Of a stretch of 9,944 bases of DNA, positions 1 through 7,047 are shown one piece after another (the stretch's first letter is position 1; each line of letters begins with the position of its first letter). The stretch lies in contig SLEY01000533.1 of NCBI GenBank assembly GCA_007124535.1, positions 1-9,944 of the forward strand. The letters are read 5' to 3'. The translations under genes and the position numbers were made by a program. The notes beneath the pieces are model-generated. The model worked only from the letters and a program-made list of their open reading frames with translations, did no database searches and was not told where the DNA came from. This DNA comes from Planctomycetaceae bacterium. GTDB lineage: Bacteria > Planctomycetota > Planctomycetia > Pirellulales > Pirellulaceae.

Positions 1-1898
1 AGACGGTCCAGCAGGAACCCGTCCTCGCGCATCCACACGTTGACCGTATGCACGCCCGGCCGATTTACTTCCAGCACGACCCGTGCCCCCTGGCGGTTCG
101 TGTTCGTCCAGACCCATTGCTTGAACGGCTCAAACGGGTACACGTGCTGGGCACTGGGCGGAGCGACGCCATTCAGTCCGACGTGGACCGAATCCTCGTC
201 ACCGCTGTCGGCCCGTCCGCGCACCCAGACGTAGTACCTGCCCGGCTCGTCGAACCGGAGGTGGTAGTCCATCCGCGGGCTGGCGCGATCCGGCCCCAGG
301 ATCTGCTGCACGGCGGGCAGGGCCTGCATCACCGGCCCGGAGGCTCCGGCATGATCGGTCTTCACCCACTGGTGCCTGGTCCCGGCGGTCATGCTGTAGA
401 AGTCCGCGGCGCGCACCGCCATCCGGCCCGGCTGGTCCGGCACGAACACCCGATCGGGCTCTTCCAACACCCTGAGGGTTCGGTAAGGCGATTCGACGAT
501 CACTTCTCTCCCTTGACGATGATACGTCGCCCGCGCTCGCGCCATGGGCTGGCCGACCGGCAGTCCTTCCAGACGGAACGTATACGGGGCTTGCTTCGCC
601 TCGGCCACCACGGCCTGGTTGACCAGCAGCTCGATCCGCTCGATCGGCGCCGCATCCCACTGGTTGTCGATCTGCACTTGCAGCTGGATCTCGTCCCCAG
701 CGCGCATCACGCCGCTCTCGGGCAGCACCAACTCCAGCCGCGGTGTGCCGGGACTGGCGGTCATCTGGGCCATCAAATCGAAAAACGCGCGTTTGCGGTC
801 CGAGCTGATCTGCCAATTGGCCGGTACCGTCTGAAAACCTTGATTGAAGTCGCCCAGTTCCTCGTTCAGGCGGAAGTCGAAATAACCCCAGGAGGCGTAG
901 TTCTTGACGCACGTCACGAAGTTGTTGCCCGTGTGGCCGAAGCCCTGAGCCGCCACGCGCCACGGTTGATCGTCCTCGTTGTTGATGATCGGCTGGCCGC
1001 GGTAGACCTCCATCTGGCGGACCGCATGGATCATCTGCTCCATCCGTTGCGGATCCCGCACGCCGTTGCCGTGCAGGAGGATGAAGTCCGAAACCTTGAC
1101 CACGTTCTCGCGGGGAACCGTGCCGCCGCCATAGCTGGTTCCCACGTACAGACGCCGACCGTTTCGGGTGATCCCTTGCGCCAGTTCGATCAATTCGTGA
1201 ACGCGGGGCGGCTGGAGGATGGCGTGGTCGTAGCGGACGTTGCACTCGTTGTTGATCTCGATCAGCACATTCCGGTAGCCCCGGTCCAGCACCCAGTTGA
1301 CGGTGTTCTCCACGCCGCGGATCACCGCCGCCTCGTCTTCCAGCCGCCCGTCCTGACCGAAGTAATAGATGCCCAGCATGGGGACCATCCCCAGTTGGTC
1401 GGCCCGGTCCAGAATCCGCTCCAGACGGTTCCTATAGTCGTCGCGGAGCGAGCCGTCGGATCGCAGTGCCGAATTATGCCAGGGCTGCTCGCGCGAATAG
1501 CCCTCCGGGCTGCCGCCTTGCAGATTGATCACAAAGCAGCGAAGTCCGTGTTCGTACCAGCTGGACATGGCATCGAGGTAGCCCTGCGTATTGCGGTCCG
1601 GGTCCCATCGGCCGGTGTCCGGATACCGCCAGCGATCGCGGGTGTCCGGATTGAGATCGTCGAAGATTCCCTGGACCAGCCGGGCATTCAAGAGCAAACC
1701 CTCGATCCGGTACTCGGTGTCCTCGCCGTCGGGGGACCAAGTGACGCCCTCGTAGGTCAGGCGCCCGTTGATCCGGAATTGGTCGCCGTCGATCGCGACC
1801 TCCGTGTGCCGCGGTTGCGCGGCGGCCGGTGCCGCAACGGTCGGGGCCGCCAGTGCCAAGGCCACCCAGGCAATCGATACGGTGCGATAGCGGCTCAT
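1..1898 (-). CDS. Secreted glycoside hydrolase, clan GH-A-like TIM barrel with Ig-like and C-terminal beta-sandwich domains (3' end cut by window)
   Basis: The gene starts at the ATG read from 1898 and stays open for 632 codons to the window edge, so the C-terminus is missing. A GGGAGA lies about 9 bases upstream of the start. Residues 1-28 form a signal peptide (hydrophobic stretch 8-27, likely cut near AAAQ), so the product is exported. Residues about 33-380 look like a (beta/alpha)8 barrel of clan GH-A. LIEINNECN has a Glu at 218 in the position of the acid/base Glu after strand 4, and PIINNEDDQ has a Glu at 308 as candidate nucleophile. Residues about 385-478 resemble a bacterial Ig-like domain. 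Residues about 494-632 match the C-terminal domain style of GH115-like proteins (YYVWVRGRADS; VNVWMREDGF). The substrate is presumably a polysaccharide but cannot be named. The exact GH family is uncertain. The start lies 186 bases downstream of the EF-hand gene on the same strand. Confidence 0.8.
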   Translation of the reverse strand, partial: MSRYRTVSIAWVALALAAPTVAAPAAAQPRHTEVAIDGDQFRINGRLTYEGVTWSPDGEDTEYRIEGLLLNARLVQGIFDDLNPDTRDRWRYPDTGRWDPDRNTQGYLDAMSSWYEHGLRCFVINLQGGSPEGYSREQPWHNSALRSDGSLRDDYRNRLERILDRADQLGMVPMLGIYYFGQDGRLEDEAAVIRGVENTVNWVLDRGYRNVLIEINNECNVRYDHAILQPPRVHELIELAQGITRNGRRLYVGTSYGGGTVPRENVVKVSDFILLHGNGVRDPQRMEQMIHAVRQMEVYRGQPIINNEDDQPWRVAAQGFGHTGNNFVTCVKNYASWGYFDFRLNEELGDFNQGFQTVPANWQISSDRKRAFFDLMAQMTASPGTPRLELVLPESGVMRAGDEIQLQVQIDNQWDAAPIERIELLVNQAVVAEAKQAPYTFRLEGLPVGQPMARARATYHRQGREVIVESPYRTLRVLEEPDRVFVPDQPGRMAVRAADFYSMTAGTRHQWVKTDHAGASGPVMQALPAVQQILGPDRASPRMDYHLRFDEPGRYYVWVRGRADSGDEDSVHVGLNGVAPPSAQHVYPFEPFKQWVWTNTNRQGARVVLEVNRPGVHTVNVWMREDGFLLDR

Positions 1899-2084
1899 GA
1901 TCAGCAATCTCCCATTGTGGTTAGGTGGGGGGGTGGGGATTCGTCCTCGGGCAAGCTATGTTTCGGGGGCGTGGGAGACCCGCGCCGAACGCCGAACGGT
2001 GCGAGTCGGTGATTCGAAAACGCACCGGATCGCCAGAACCCTAGCGCAAACGCATTTGGCCCGGCTTCCTCATGCCCGGACCGC

Positions 2085-3011
2085 TTATCGTCGCCGACGT
2101 CGGCTCGTCTCAGAGGAGTCTTGCGTTTCTGCGGCCTCCGCGACGTCTTCGTCTGCGTCTTCGTCTTCGTCCGTTTCCTCGACCGGATCGTCCTGGACTT
2201 CCGGAGCGATGGCCTCCGGGCTGGGGCGTGCGGTTGCCGGACGCTCCTCCGTTGCCGGGGAGCGGCGGGCAGATCTTCGGCGGTCGGTCGGCGCCGGGCC
2301 CAGCAACGCCTCGCGAGCCGTGATCACGCCGTCCCCATCCCGGTCGTAGGCACGGAACTGCTCGATCGCCGCAGGCGAACCGGTCGGTGCAAACTCGGCT
2401 AACGTGACTTGGCCGTCCCCGTCCAAATCACGCTCGATGAACCACCGCGGTAGACCCGAGGGCAACCGCCCGGAGGATGCCGTAAAGCGGCGAGCCCCAC
2501 CGCGCTCTTCGTCAGGAATGTCCGGTTCCGCCGGTGGCTCGTCCCAAGCCGGCGTTTCCCCCCCCAATCCCGGTTCCGAATCGGGGTCCCAATCGCCGGC
2601 GTGCAATAACGAAGGCAACCGGATGGCTCCGTCCACCGTGGCCGGCATCAGCCGAATCCGGCGACGCGCTCCATACTGGGCCAGGTAGGCCGCCAAATCG
2701 TCGGCCGTCAGGTACCCGTCGCCATCCCGATCCGCCGACGCGGGGACACCCTCCAGATTCTCCCACTCCTCGGGGCTCAATCTCCCATCTCCAGTGGTGT
2801 CATGTCGAGCGATTACGTGCCGCGCATAGCGCAAGACCTTCATCGGCACCGGCTCCGTGCCTTCGGCCCAGCCCGAAGAGGCCACGGCTCCCATGCCACC
2901 GATCGCCACCAAAACGGCCAGAAATATCGTCCCCTGAGCGGGTCGCCAATCTGGCCGACTGGCGTACCACGGTACGGAAGCACTTGAGTCGGTTGGGCAT
3001 CTGTGGGTCAT
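2085..3011 (-). CDS. Exported EF-hand calcium-binding protein with acidic tail
   Basis: A 308-residue protein. The start ATG has an AGGGGAGA eight bases upstream. A 27-residue polar N-terminus precedes a hydrophobic segment (28-46) ending in SSGWA-E, which fits a long signal peptide or a single membrane anchor. No earlier or better start is visible. Four canonical EF-hand calcium loops are present in two pairs: DTTGDGRLSPEE (71-82), DRDGDGYLTADD (94-105), DLDGDGQVTLAE (195-206) and DRDGDGVITARE (223-234). The second has Asp instead of Glu at loop position 12. Between the pairs is a linker rich in Pro and Gly. The C-terminal 70 residues are low complexity: an Arg/Pro/Ala stretch, an acidic run (about 278-290) and a final run of five Arg. 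EF-hand proteins of this kind are frequent in planctomycetes, but the function of this one is not known. It lies 103 bases after dnaK on the same strand and may be read from the same transcript. Confidence 0.85.
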   Translation of the reverse strand: MTHRCPTDSSASVPWYASRPDWRPAQGTIFLAVLVAIGGMGAVASSGWAEGTEPVPMKVLRYARHVIARHDTTGDGRLSPEEWENLEGVPASADRDGDGYLTADDLAAYLAQYGARRRIRLMPATVDGAIRLPSLLHAGDWDPDSEPGLGGETPAWDEPPAEPDIPDEERGGARRFTASSGRLPSGLPRWFIERDLDGDGQVTLAEFAPTGSPAAIEQFRAYDRDGDGVITAREALLGPAPTDRRRSARRSPATEERPATARPSPEAIAPEVQDDPVEETDEDEDADEDVAEAAETQDSSETSRRRRR

Positions 3012-3043
3012 GTTACTTGTCTCCCCTCTCCAAAACCTCGTAC

Positions 3044-3058
3044 TATCCTACCAGGATA
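3044..3058. promoter_or_regulatory. 15-base palindrome upstream of the EF-hand gene
   Basis: TATCCT-ACC-AGGATA is a perfect 6-base dyad with a 3-base centre. It lies 33 bases upstream of the EF-hand start codon, in the 103-base gap after dnaK. There is no T-run after it, so it does not look like an intrinsic terminator. It could be an operator or overlap a promoter, but no clear -35/-10 pair was found. Confidence 0.3.
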
Positions 3059-3114
3059 CTCGCAGACGGGAAAGATTTCCAGCGTGACCTGGATGCCGTG
3101 GGTTTCCGAATCGG

Positions 3115-5031
3115 TCAATGTTTCACTTCGAACGGGGCGTCGACCGCGTCCTCCTCGGTCGAGCGGCTTTTTCCGTAGTGGCCTGCGGGTCCGGAACCGT
3201 TCGGCGCGGCCCGGGCTCCCTGGTACATTGACCGGCTGAAGGCGTGCGAAGCCTGTTCGAGATTCTGGATCGCCGAGCGGAGCGAGTCAAGATCCTCGCT
3301 CCCAGCCGCCGCCCGCACTTGGCGGATGGCTCCTTCGAGTGGCTCTCGATCGGCCGGCGTGAGCTTGTCCTGGTGTTCCTTCATTCGTTTTGTCAGTTGG
3401 TAGCAGAGTTGTTCGCCCTGGTTGCGAGTTTCGGCCAATTCGCGGCGTTGTTTGTCCTGTTCCGCATGCTGCTGGGCCTCGCGTTGCCTGCGGCGGATCT
3501 CTTGTTCGTTCAAGCCGGCCGACTGTTCGATCCGCACCGAGGCTTGTTTGTTGGTGCCCAGGTCTTGGGCGGAGACGTTGAGGATCCCATCGGCGTCCAG
3601 ATCGAATTTGACTTCGATCTGCGGCAATCCTCGGGGCGCCGGGGGGAGTCCTTCCAGATGGAACTGGTCCAGCAGACGGTTGTCGCGGGCGATCGGTCGT
3701 TCTCCTTGGTAGACCTGCACGGTGACGGCGGTCTGGTTATCTTCGGCCGTACTGAAGACCTGTTTTCGCTCGCAGGGGATGGTCGTATTGCGTTCGACCA
3801 ATTTGGTGAAGATTCCGCCTTCGGTCTCGATTCCCAGCGAGAGGGGGGTCACGTCCAGCAGGAGCACATCTTGGCGTTCGCCGGCCAAGACGCTGCCTTG
3901 GATGGCGGCTCCGATGGCGACCACTTCGTCGGGATGGACGCCTTTGTGCGGTGGTTTGCCGAAATAGTCCTGCACGAACTGTTCCACCCGGGGGATGCGG
4001 GTGGAACCGCCCACGAAGACGATCTGGTCGATATCCGAGGGCTCCAGTTGGGCGTCTTGCAGGGCCTGGTCGATCGGTTTTTTGATTCGGGTCAGGAAGG
4101 GGTCGATCCACGTTTCGAACTGGGCCCGTGTCAGGGTGGTTTGCAGGTGTTTGGGTCCGTGGGCATCGGCGGTGATGAAGGGCAAGTGGATCTCGGTTTG
4201 GGGCATGCTACTGAGTTCGATTTTGGCTTTTTCGCAGGCTTCTTGCAGTCGTTGGAGGGCCATGGTGTCCTGTTTCAGGTCGATTCCCTGCTGGCCTTGG
4301 AATTCGTGGGCGACGTGGTGGACGAGTATTGTGTCGAAGTCATCGCCGCCCAGGTGCGTATCGCCGCTGGTGCTGAGGACTTGGAAGATTTTGGCATCGT
4401 CATCGGCCCCACTGACTTCCAGGATGGAGACATCGAAGGTCCCGCCGCCGAGGTCGAAGACCACGACTTTTTCATCTTTTTTCCGTTCCAGCCCGTAGGC
4501 CATGGCGGCGGCGGTAGGTTCGTTGATGATGCGGGCGACGTCCAATCCGGCGATTTGGCCGGCGTCTTTGGTGGCCTGCCGTTGGGCATCGTTGAAGTAG
4601 GCAGGCACGGTGATGACGGCCTGATTGACCTTATGGCCCAGATAGGCTTCGGCGGCCTCCTTCAGCTTGCGGACGATTTTGGCGGCGATTTCCTGGGGCG
4701 GATAGCGTTGTTCGCCGATTTGGACTTGGACATAATCCCGAGGTCCGCCTGCCAGGGGGTAAGCGACCAGTTTCTCTTCCGCTTGCACCTCGTGCTGCCG
4801 CCGGCCCATGAAGCGTTTGATGGAGTGGACCGTACGTTCCGGATTGGTCACCGCCTGGCGCTTGGCGGGCTCGCCGACCAGATTTTCAGCCCGGGTGGTG
4901 AAGGCGACGACGCTGGGCGTGAGCCGATTTCCCTCGGGATTGGGGATCACTTTCGCCTGCCCGCCCTCGACGACGGCGACCACGGAGTTCGTGGTTCCCA
5001 GATCGATACCGATGATCTTTTCGCCTTGCAT
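3115..5031 (-). CDS. dnaK: Molecular chaperone DnaK (Hsp70)
   Basis: ATP-dependent Hsp70 chaperone that binds exposed hydrophobic segments of unfolded proteins in the cytoplasm. The 638-residue product is full length. The nucleotide-binding domain (about 1-385) carries the phosphate-1 motif IGIDLGTTNS (7-16), phosphate-2 motif DLGGGTFDVS (193-202) and adenosine motif VFVGGSTRIPRV (338-349). The interdomain linker is DVLLLDVTP (388-396). The substrate-binding beta domain and helical lid follow. The tail VDAPFEVKH (630-638) resembles the usual acidic DnaK ending. The frame is open 43 codons further upstream, but the start at 5031 is preferred because AGGAGG lies 8 bases before it and MQGEKIIGIDLGTTNS is the normal Hsp70 N-terminus. 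No dnaJ or grpE lies in this window, so this is probably a stress-linked DnaK copy paired with the small Hsps upstream rather than part of a dnaK-dnaJ-grpE operon. No CIRCE element is visible near it. Confidence 0.97.
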   Translation of the reverse strand: MQGEKIIGIDLGTTNSVVAVVEGGQAKVIPNPEGNRLTPSVVAFTTRAENLVGEPAKRQAVTNPERTVHSIKRFMGRRQHEVQAEEKLVAYPLAGGPRDYVQVQIGEQRYPPQEIAAKIVRKLKEAAEAYLGHKVNQAVITVPAYFNDAQRQATKDAGQIAGLDVARIINEPTAAAMAYGLERKKDEKVVVFDLGGGTFDVSILEVSGADDDAKIFQVLSTSGDTHLGGDDFDTILVHHVAHEFQGQQGIDLKQDTMALQRLQEACEKAKIELSSMPQTEIHLPFITADAHGPKHLQTTLTRAQFETWIDPFLTRIKKPIDQALQDAQLEPSDIDQIVFVGGSTRIPRVEQFVQDYFGKPPHKGVHPDEVVAIGAAIQGSVLAGERQDVLLLDVTPLSLGIETEGGIFTKLVERNTTIPCERKQVFSTAEDNQTAVTVQVYQGERPIARDNRLLDQFHLEGLPPAPRGLPQIEVKFDLDADGILNVSAQDLGTNKQASVRIEQSAGLNEQEIRRRQREAQQHAEQDKQRRELAETRNQGEQLCYQLTKRMKEHQDKLTPADREPLEGAIRQVRAAAGSEDLDSLRSAIQNLEQASHAFSRSMYQGARAAPNGSGPAGHYGKSRSTEEDAVDAPFEVKH

Positions 5032-5039
5032 CGTTCTCT

Positions 5040-5045
5040 CCTCCT
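5040..5045 (-). promoter_or_regulatory. Ribosome binding site that fixes the dnaK start
   Basis: On the minus strand AGGAGG is followed by 8 bases and the ATG at 5031. The longer upstream open frame has no such site and would add a 43-residue Pro/Gly/Arg-rich extension not found in Hsp70 proteins. Confidence 0.85.
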
Positions 5046-5160
5046 GCGTCCAGCGCGCGGGACCGCTGGTGATTTCCCCGCCGCGCTCGCCTCGCGGGGG
5101 GGACGTGGGGGAAAGGTCTCCGGATGGATGCCGATCCGCCAGGCCGGGGCGGCGCGGCAA

Positions 5161-5201
5161 CCGGCGCCCCGGCTCGCGCGAGGGGCGAGCGGGGACGCCG
5201 G
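5161..5201. other. Strong GC hairpin between the third small Hsp gene and dnaK
   Basis: Bases 5161-5177 pair with 5185-5201: CCGGCG with CGCCGG, CCCC with GGGG and GCTCGC with GCGAGC. This gives 16 pairs with one bulged base on each side and a 7-base loop. There is no T-run on either strand, so it is not a standard intrinsic terminator. It sits in the 208-base gap within the presumed operon and could set transcript processing or the relative level of dnaK. A smaller dyad, CCAGCG/CGCTGG (5050-5069), lies just before the dnaK ribosome binding site. Confidence 0.5.
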
Positions 5202-5239
5202 TAACAGATGCTCACGCTGTCTGGGGTTCCCTTCCGTCC

Positions 5240-5719
5240 TCAGCTGGATTTGACCTCGATCCGTCGAGCGGAGGCATCTGCCGCTTTGGGCAGGCGGACT
5301 TCCAGAACGCCGCTGTGATACTGGGCGTCGATCTGCTCTTCCTGGACGCCCCGGGGCAGCGTAAAGGATTCTTGGAAACTGCCATAGCGGTGGAAACCGC
5401 CATTGCCCTGCCGCGGATCCTCCCGGTGCTCGGCCCGGATGGTCAGCACATTGCCACTGAGTTTGACGTCGAAATCCTCCGGCTCGAAACCGGGGACTTC
5501 CGCACGCAGCACGTACCGATCCTCTTCGTCCGCAAGATCGATGCGGGGCGAGAGCCAGCCCGGCTCGTCCAACCGGCCGAGCGATCCGAAATCGGAAACC
5601 ATGCGCTCCCACAGCTGATCGAACTGCTGGCGCAGATCGGTCAACGGGTGAGCATGCGCGCGAGAGACGTCCGTCCGCTCAGGATTCCTTTTCTTCCAAG
5701 GTGTCAAGCTCCCGAACAT
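5240..5719 (-). CDS. hsp20: Hsp20/alpha-crystallin small heat shock protein
   Basis: A 159-residue ATP-independent holdase that keeps unfolding proteins soluble for Hsp70 refolding. The start is backed by AAAGGAGGTGAG a few bases upstream, one of the best Shine-Dalgarno sequences in the window. Residues 1-55 are the variable N-terminal arm, including a helical LTDLRQQFDQLWERM. The alpha-crystallin domain spans about 57-146 and opens with PRIDLADEEDRYVLRAEVPGF. The family signature GVLEVRLP is at 137-144. The tail ARRIEVKSS supplies an I-x-V motif (154-156), used in the family for oligomer contacts. Its sequence is clearly different from the two sister genes upstream, so this is not a recent duplicate. 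It is the third gene of the cluster and directly precedes dnaK. Confidence 0.95.
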   Translation of the reverse strand: MFGSLTPWKKRNPERTDVSRAHAHPLTDLRQQFDQLWERMVSDFGSLGRLDEPGWLSPRIDLADEEDRYVLRAEVPGFEPEDFDVKLSGNVLTIRAEHREDPRQGNGGFHRYGSFQESFTLPRGVQEEQIDAQYHSGVLEVRLPKAADASARRIEVKSS

Positions 5720-5846
5720 AACTCACCTCCTTTGAACTTTCGAACCAATTTCCAAAACGGTCCAGCGGCGTCCCGAGCCTGCGATCAAGGCAACCGGTTC
5801 GCCGCCGGCCGGAACCAAGATCCGCCGGGGCGGCGGGCAGCGGAAC

Positions 5847-6239
5847 TCAGGCCCCTTTGACCGTGATCCGCCGCGGCTTGGCCTTCTCGGACTTCGGCAA
5901 GTGCAAGATCAGCACGCCCTGGTGCAGCTCCGCACTGATCCGCTCGGTGTCGATCGCTTCGCCGATGGCAAAGCTCCGGTGGAAATCTCCCACACCGTAC
6001 TCGCCGTAGAGGAACTCGATGCCCTCATGGCGAGCTTCGACGCGGCCGTGAATCGTCAGCTCCTTGTTCTCGAAACGGATATCCAGGTTGTCGGGGCTGA
6101 CGCCCGGCAGATCGCCGTACAACAGCAGTTCTTCTTCCGTCTCCCAGATGTCGAAACGGGGCATGAAGGTGGCCTGGAAGGTGTTTTCCGCACCCGCCAC
6201 TTCGCCCGTCTGGCTCTTGGTCATGGTGGTGGTCGTCAT
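5847..6239 (-). CDS. hsp20: Hsp20/alpha-crystallin small heat shock protein
   Basis: A 130-residue small Hsp with a short, Thr-rich N-terminal arm (MTTTTMTKSQTGEVAGAENT) and an alpha-crystallin domain from about 26 to 117. Typical elements are PRFDIWETEEELLLYGDLPGV (28-48), an Arg-containing strand around FHRSF (86-90), GVLILHLP (108-115) and a C-terminal ITV (125-127). The start at 6239 has AAGGAG eight bases upstream. The short N-terminal arm suggests a different oligomeric state or substrate preference from its neighbours, which is inference. It is the middle small Hsp gene, 77 bases after the first and 127 bases before the third. Confidence 0.95.
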   Translation of the reverse strand: MTTTTMTKSQTGEVAGAENTFQATFMPRFDIWETEEELLLYGDLPGVSPDNLDIRFENKELTIHGRVEARHEGIEFLYGEYGVGDFHRSFAIGEAIDTERISAELHQGVLILHLPKSEKAKPRRITVKGA

Positions 6240-6316
6240 GATTTGCGCTCCTTATCCTTTGTGTACGTTCCACTTGGGGTTCACTACGCTCCCACGCCGG
6301 GTGGTCCGGCCGGGGA

Positions 6317-6760
6317 TCAAGCCGAATCGGCCTTGACCTCGATCCGCCGGGGCTTGACTTCCTCGCTCTTCGGCAACGTGACGGTCAGCACCCCGTGGCG
6401 GAACTCGGCCGAAACCTGGTCGCTATCCACCGAACTGGGCAACTCGAGCGTACGGCTGAACGATCCAAAGGCCCGCTCCTGGCGATGCCACGTGCCCCCT
6501 TTCAACTCCGGCGAACGCCGCTCGCCCCGCAAGGACAGCTGCCGGCCGCCGGTCACATAGATCTCCAGCCCCTCCAAGTCGAACCCCGGCAACTCGGCTT
6601 CCACATACAAATGCTCGTCATCTTCCCACAGGTTCAGCGGCGGATAACCGGTGCTGGCCAGCGGCCGCGGCTCCATCCGGCCCCAGCGGCCGAACAGCCG
6701 GTCCATCTCGTTGCGCAACCGGTTCATCTCCGCCAACGGTTCCCATCGTGTCGCAAACAT
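6317..6760 (-). CDS. hsp20: Hsp20/alpha-crystallin small heat shock protein, first gene of the stress cluster
   Basis: A 147-residue small Hsp with the common bacterial N-terminus MFATRWEPLAEMNRLRNEMDRLF, an alpha-crystallin domain at about 40-130 (LNLWEDDEHLYVEAELPGF), the signature GVLTVTLP (123-130) and a C-terminal RRIEV. AAAGGAGGAGGG lies directly upstream of the ATG. It is the promoter-proximal gene of a run of four minus-strand chaperone genes (three hsp20 and dnaK). A near-consensus sigma-54 promoter at 6862-6877 predicts a transcript start near 6851 and a leader of about 90 bases. The leader contains a TCCCGG/CCGGGA hairpin (6819-6834) and the 10-base palindrome ATTGATCAAT (6780-6789) next to the ribosome binding site. 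A thermosensing role for these is possible but not shown. Confidence 0.95.
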   Translation of the reverse strand: MFATRWEPLAEMNRLRNEMDRLFGRWGRMEPRPLASTGYPPLNLWEDDEHLYVEAELPGFDLEGLEIYVTGGRQLSLRGERRSPELKGGTWHRQERAFGSFSRTLELPSSVDSDQVSAEFRHGVLTVTLPKSEEVKPRRIEVKADSA

Positions 6761-6861
6761 GTCCCTCCTCCTTTCGTCAATTGATCAATGATCCAACGTG
6801 GCTTGTCGGTTCCGATTCTCCCGGTGGCCCGGGAAGGTTGATTCGTCTACGTTCTTCCTCG

Positions 6862-6877
6862 TGCAAGTTGCGTGCCA
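6862..6877 (-). promoter_or_regulatory. Sigma-54 (-24/-12) promoter of the hsp20-dnaK cluster
   Basis: The minus strand reads TGGCACG-CAAC-TTGCA, a full match to the sigma-54 consensus TGGCACG-N4-TTGCW. The GG (-24) and GC (-12) dinucleotides are correctly spaced. It points toward the hsp20 gene starting at 6760, with a predicted transcript start near 6851. A sigma-54 activator gene lies immediately upstream. Confidence 0.88.
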
Positions 6878-7000
6878 AACAAGAGAATCCCGGCAGGACA
6901 CGGCCGGATCCCGACTGGGAAGCAGCGGCGAGTCGCGCGAATCGGGCGAAAGGGGGGTAGCATCGCAACACGCCGGTGATCAACTGACATCCGGGTGGCG

Positions 7001-7027
7001 AAAAAATGGCATTTCGAGCGCCACTTT
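7001..7027 (-). terminator. Probable intrinsic terminator of the response regulator gene
   Basis: Read on the minus strand, 21 bases after the regulator stop codon, AAAGTGGC can pair with GCCATTTT (one G-U pair) across the 9-base loop GCTCGAAAT, and a run of six T ends the structure. The same bases contain TGCCA/TGGCA half-sites also seen upstream of the regulator gene, so a protein-binding role is a competing reading. Confidence 0.5.
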
Positions 7028-7047
7028 GGCATCGGCCGGCGGCAGAA

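Noticed and set aside
48..2012. 654-codon open frame on the plus strand
   Set aside because: It lies opposite the glycoside hydrolase. Its product has no recognisable domain, whereas the minus-strand frame has a signal peptide, catalytic-type motifs and a ribosome binding site.
5032..5160. 43-residue N-terminal extension of DnaK
   Set aside because: The internal ATG at 5031 has a near-perfect ribosome binding site and begins the canonical Hsp70 N-terminus. The extension is Pro/Gly/Arg-rich and overlaps hairpin sequence.
5135..5175. Weak sigma-54-like site upstream of dnaK on the minus strand
   Set aside because: It has GG and GC at the right distance, but only four of the seven -24 bases match, within a GC-rich hairpin. 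It is much poorer than the three accepted sites.
3244..5253. 669-codon open frame on the plus strand opposite dnaK
   Set aside because: Long antisense frames are common opposite GC-rich dnaK genes. The product is a low-complexity mirror of DnaK codons with no family of its own.
6761..6850. RNA thermometer (ROSE or fourU type) in the hsp20 leader
   Set aside because: A small hairpin and a palindrome are present, but no UUUU stretch or ROSE-type pairing that would clearly mask the ribosome binding site was found.
6761..7047. CIRCE element (TTAGCACTC-N9-GAGTGCTAA) or HAIR-like operator
   Set aside because: Neither pattern is present upstream of the chaperone genes.
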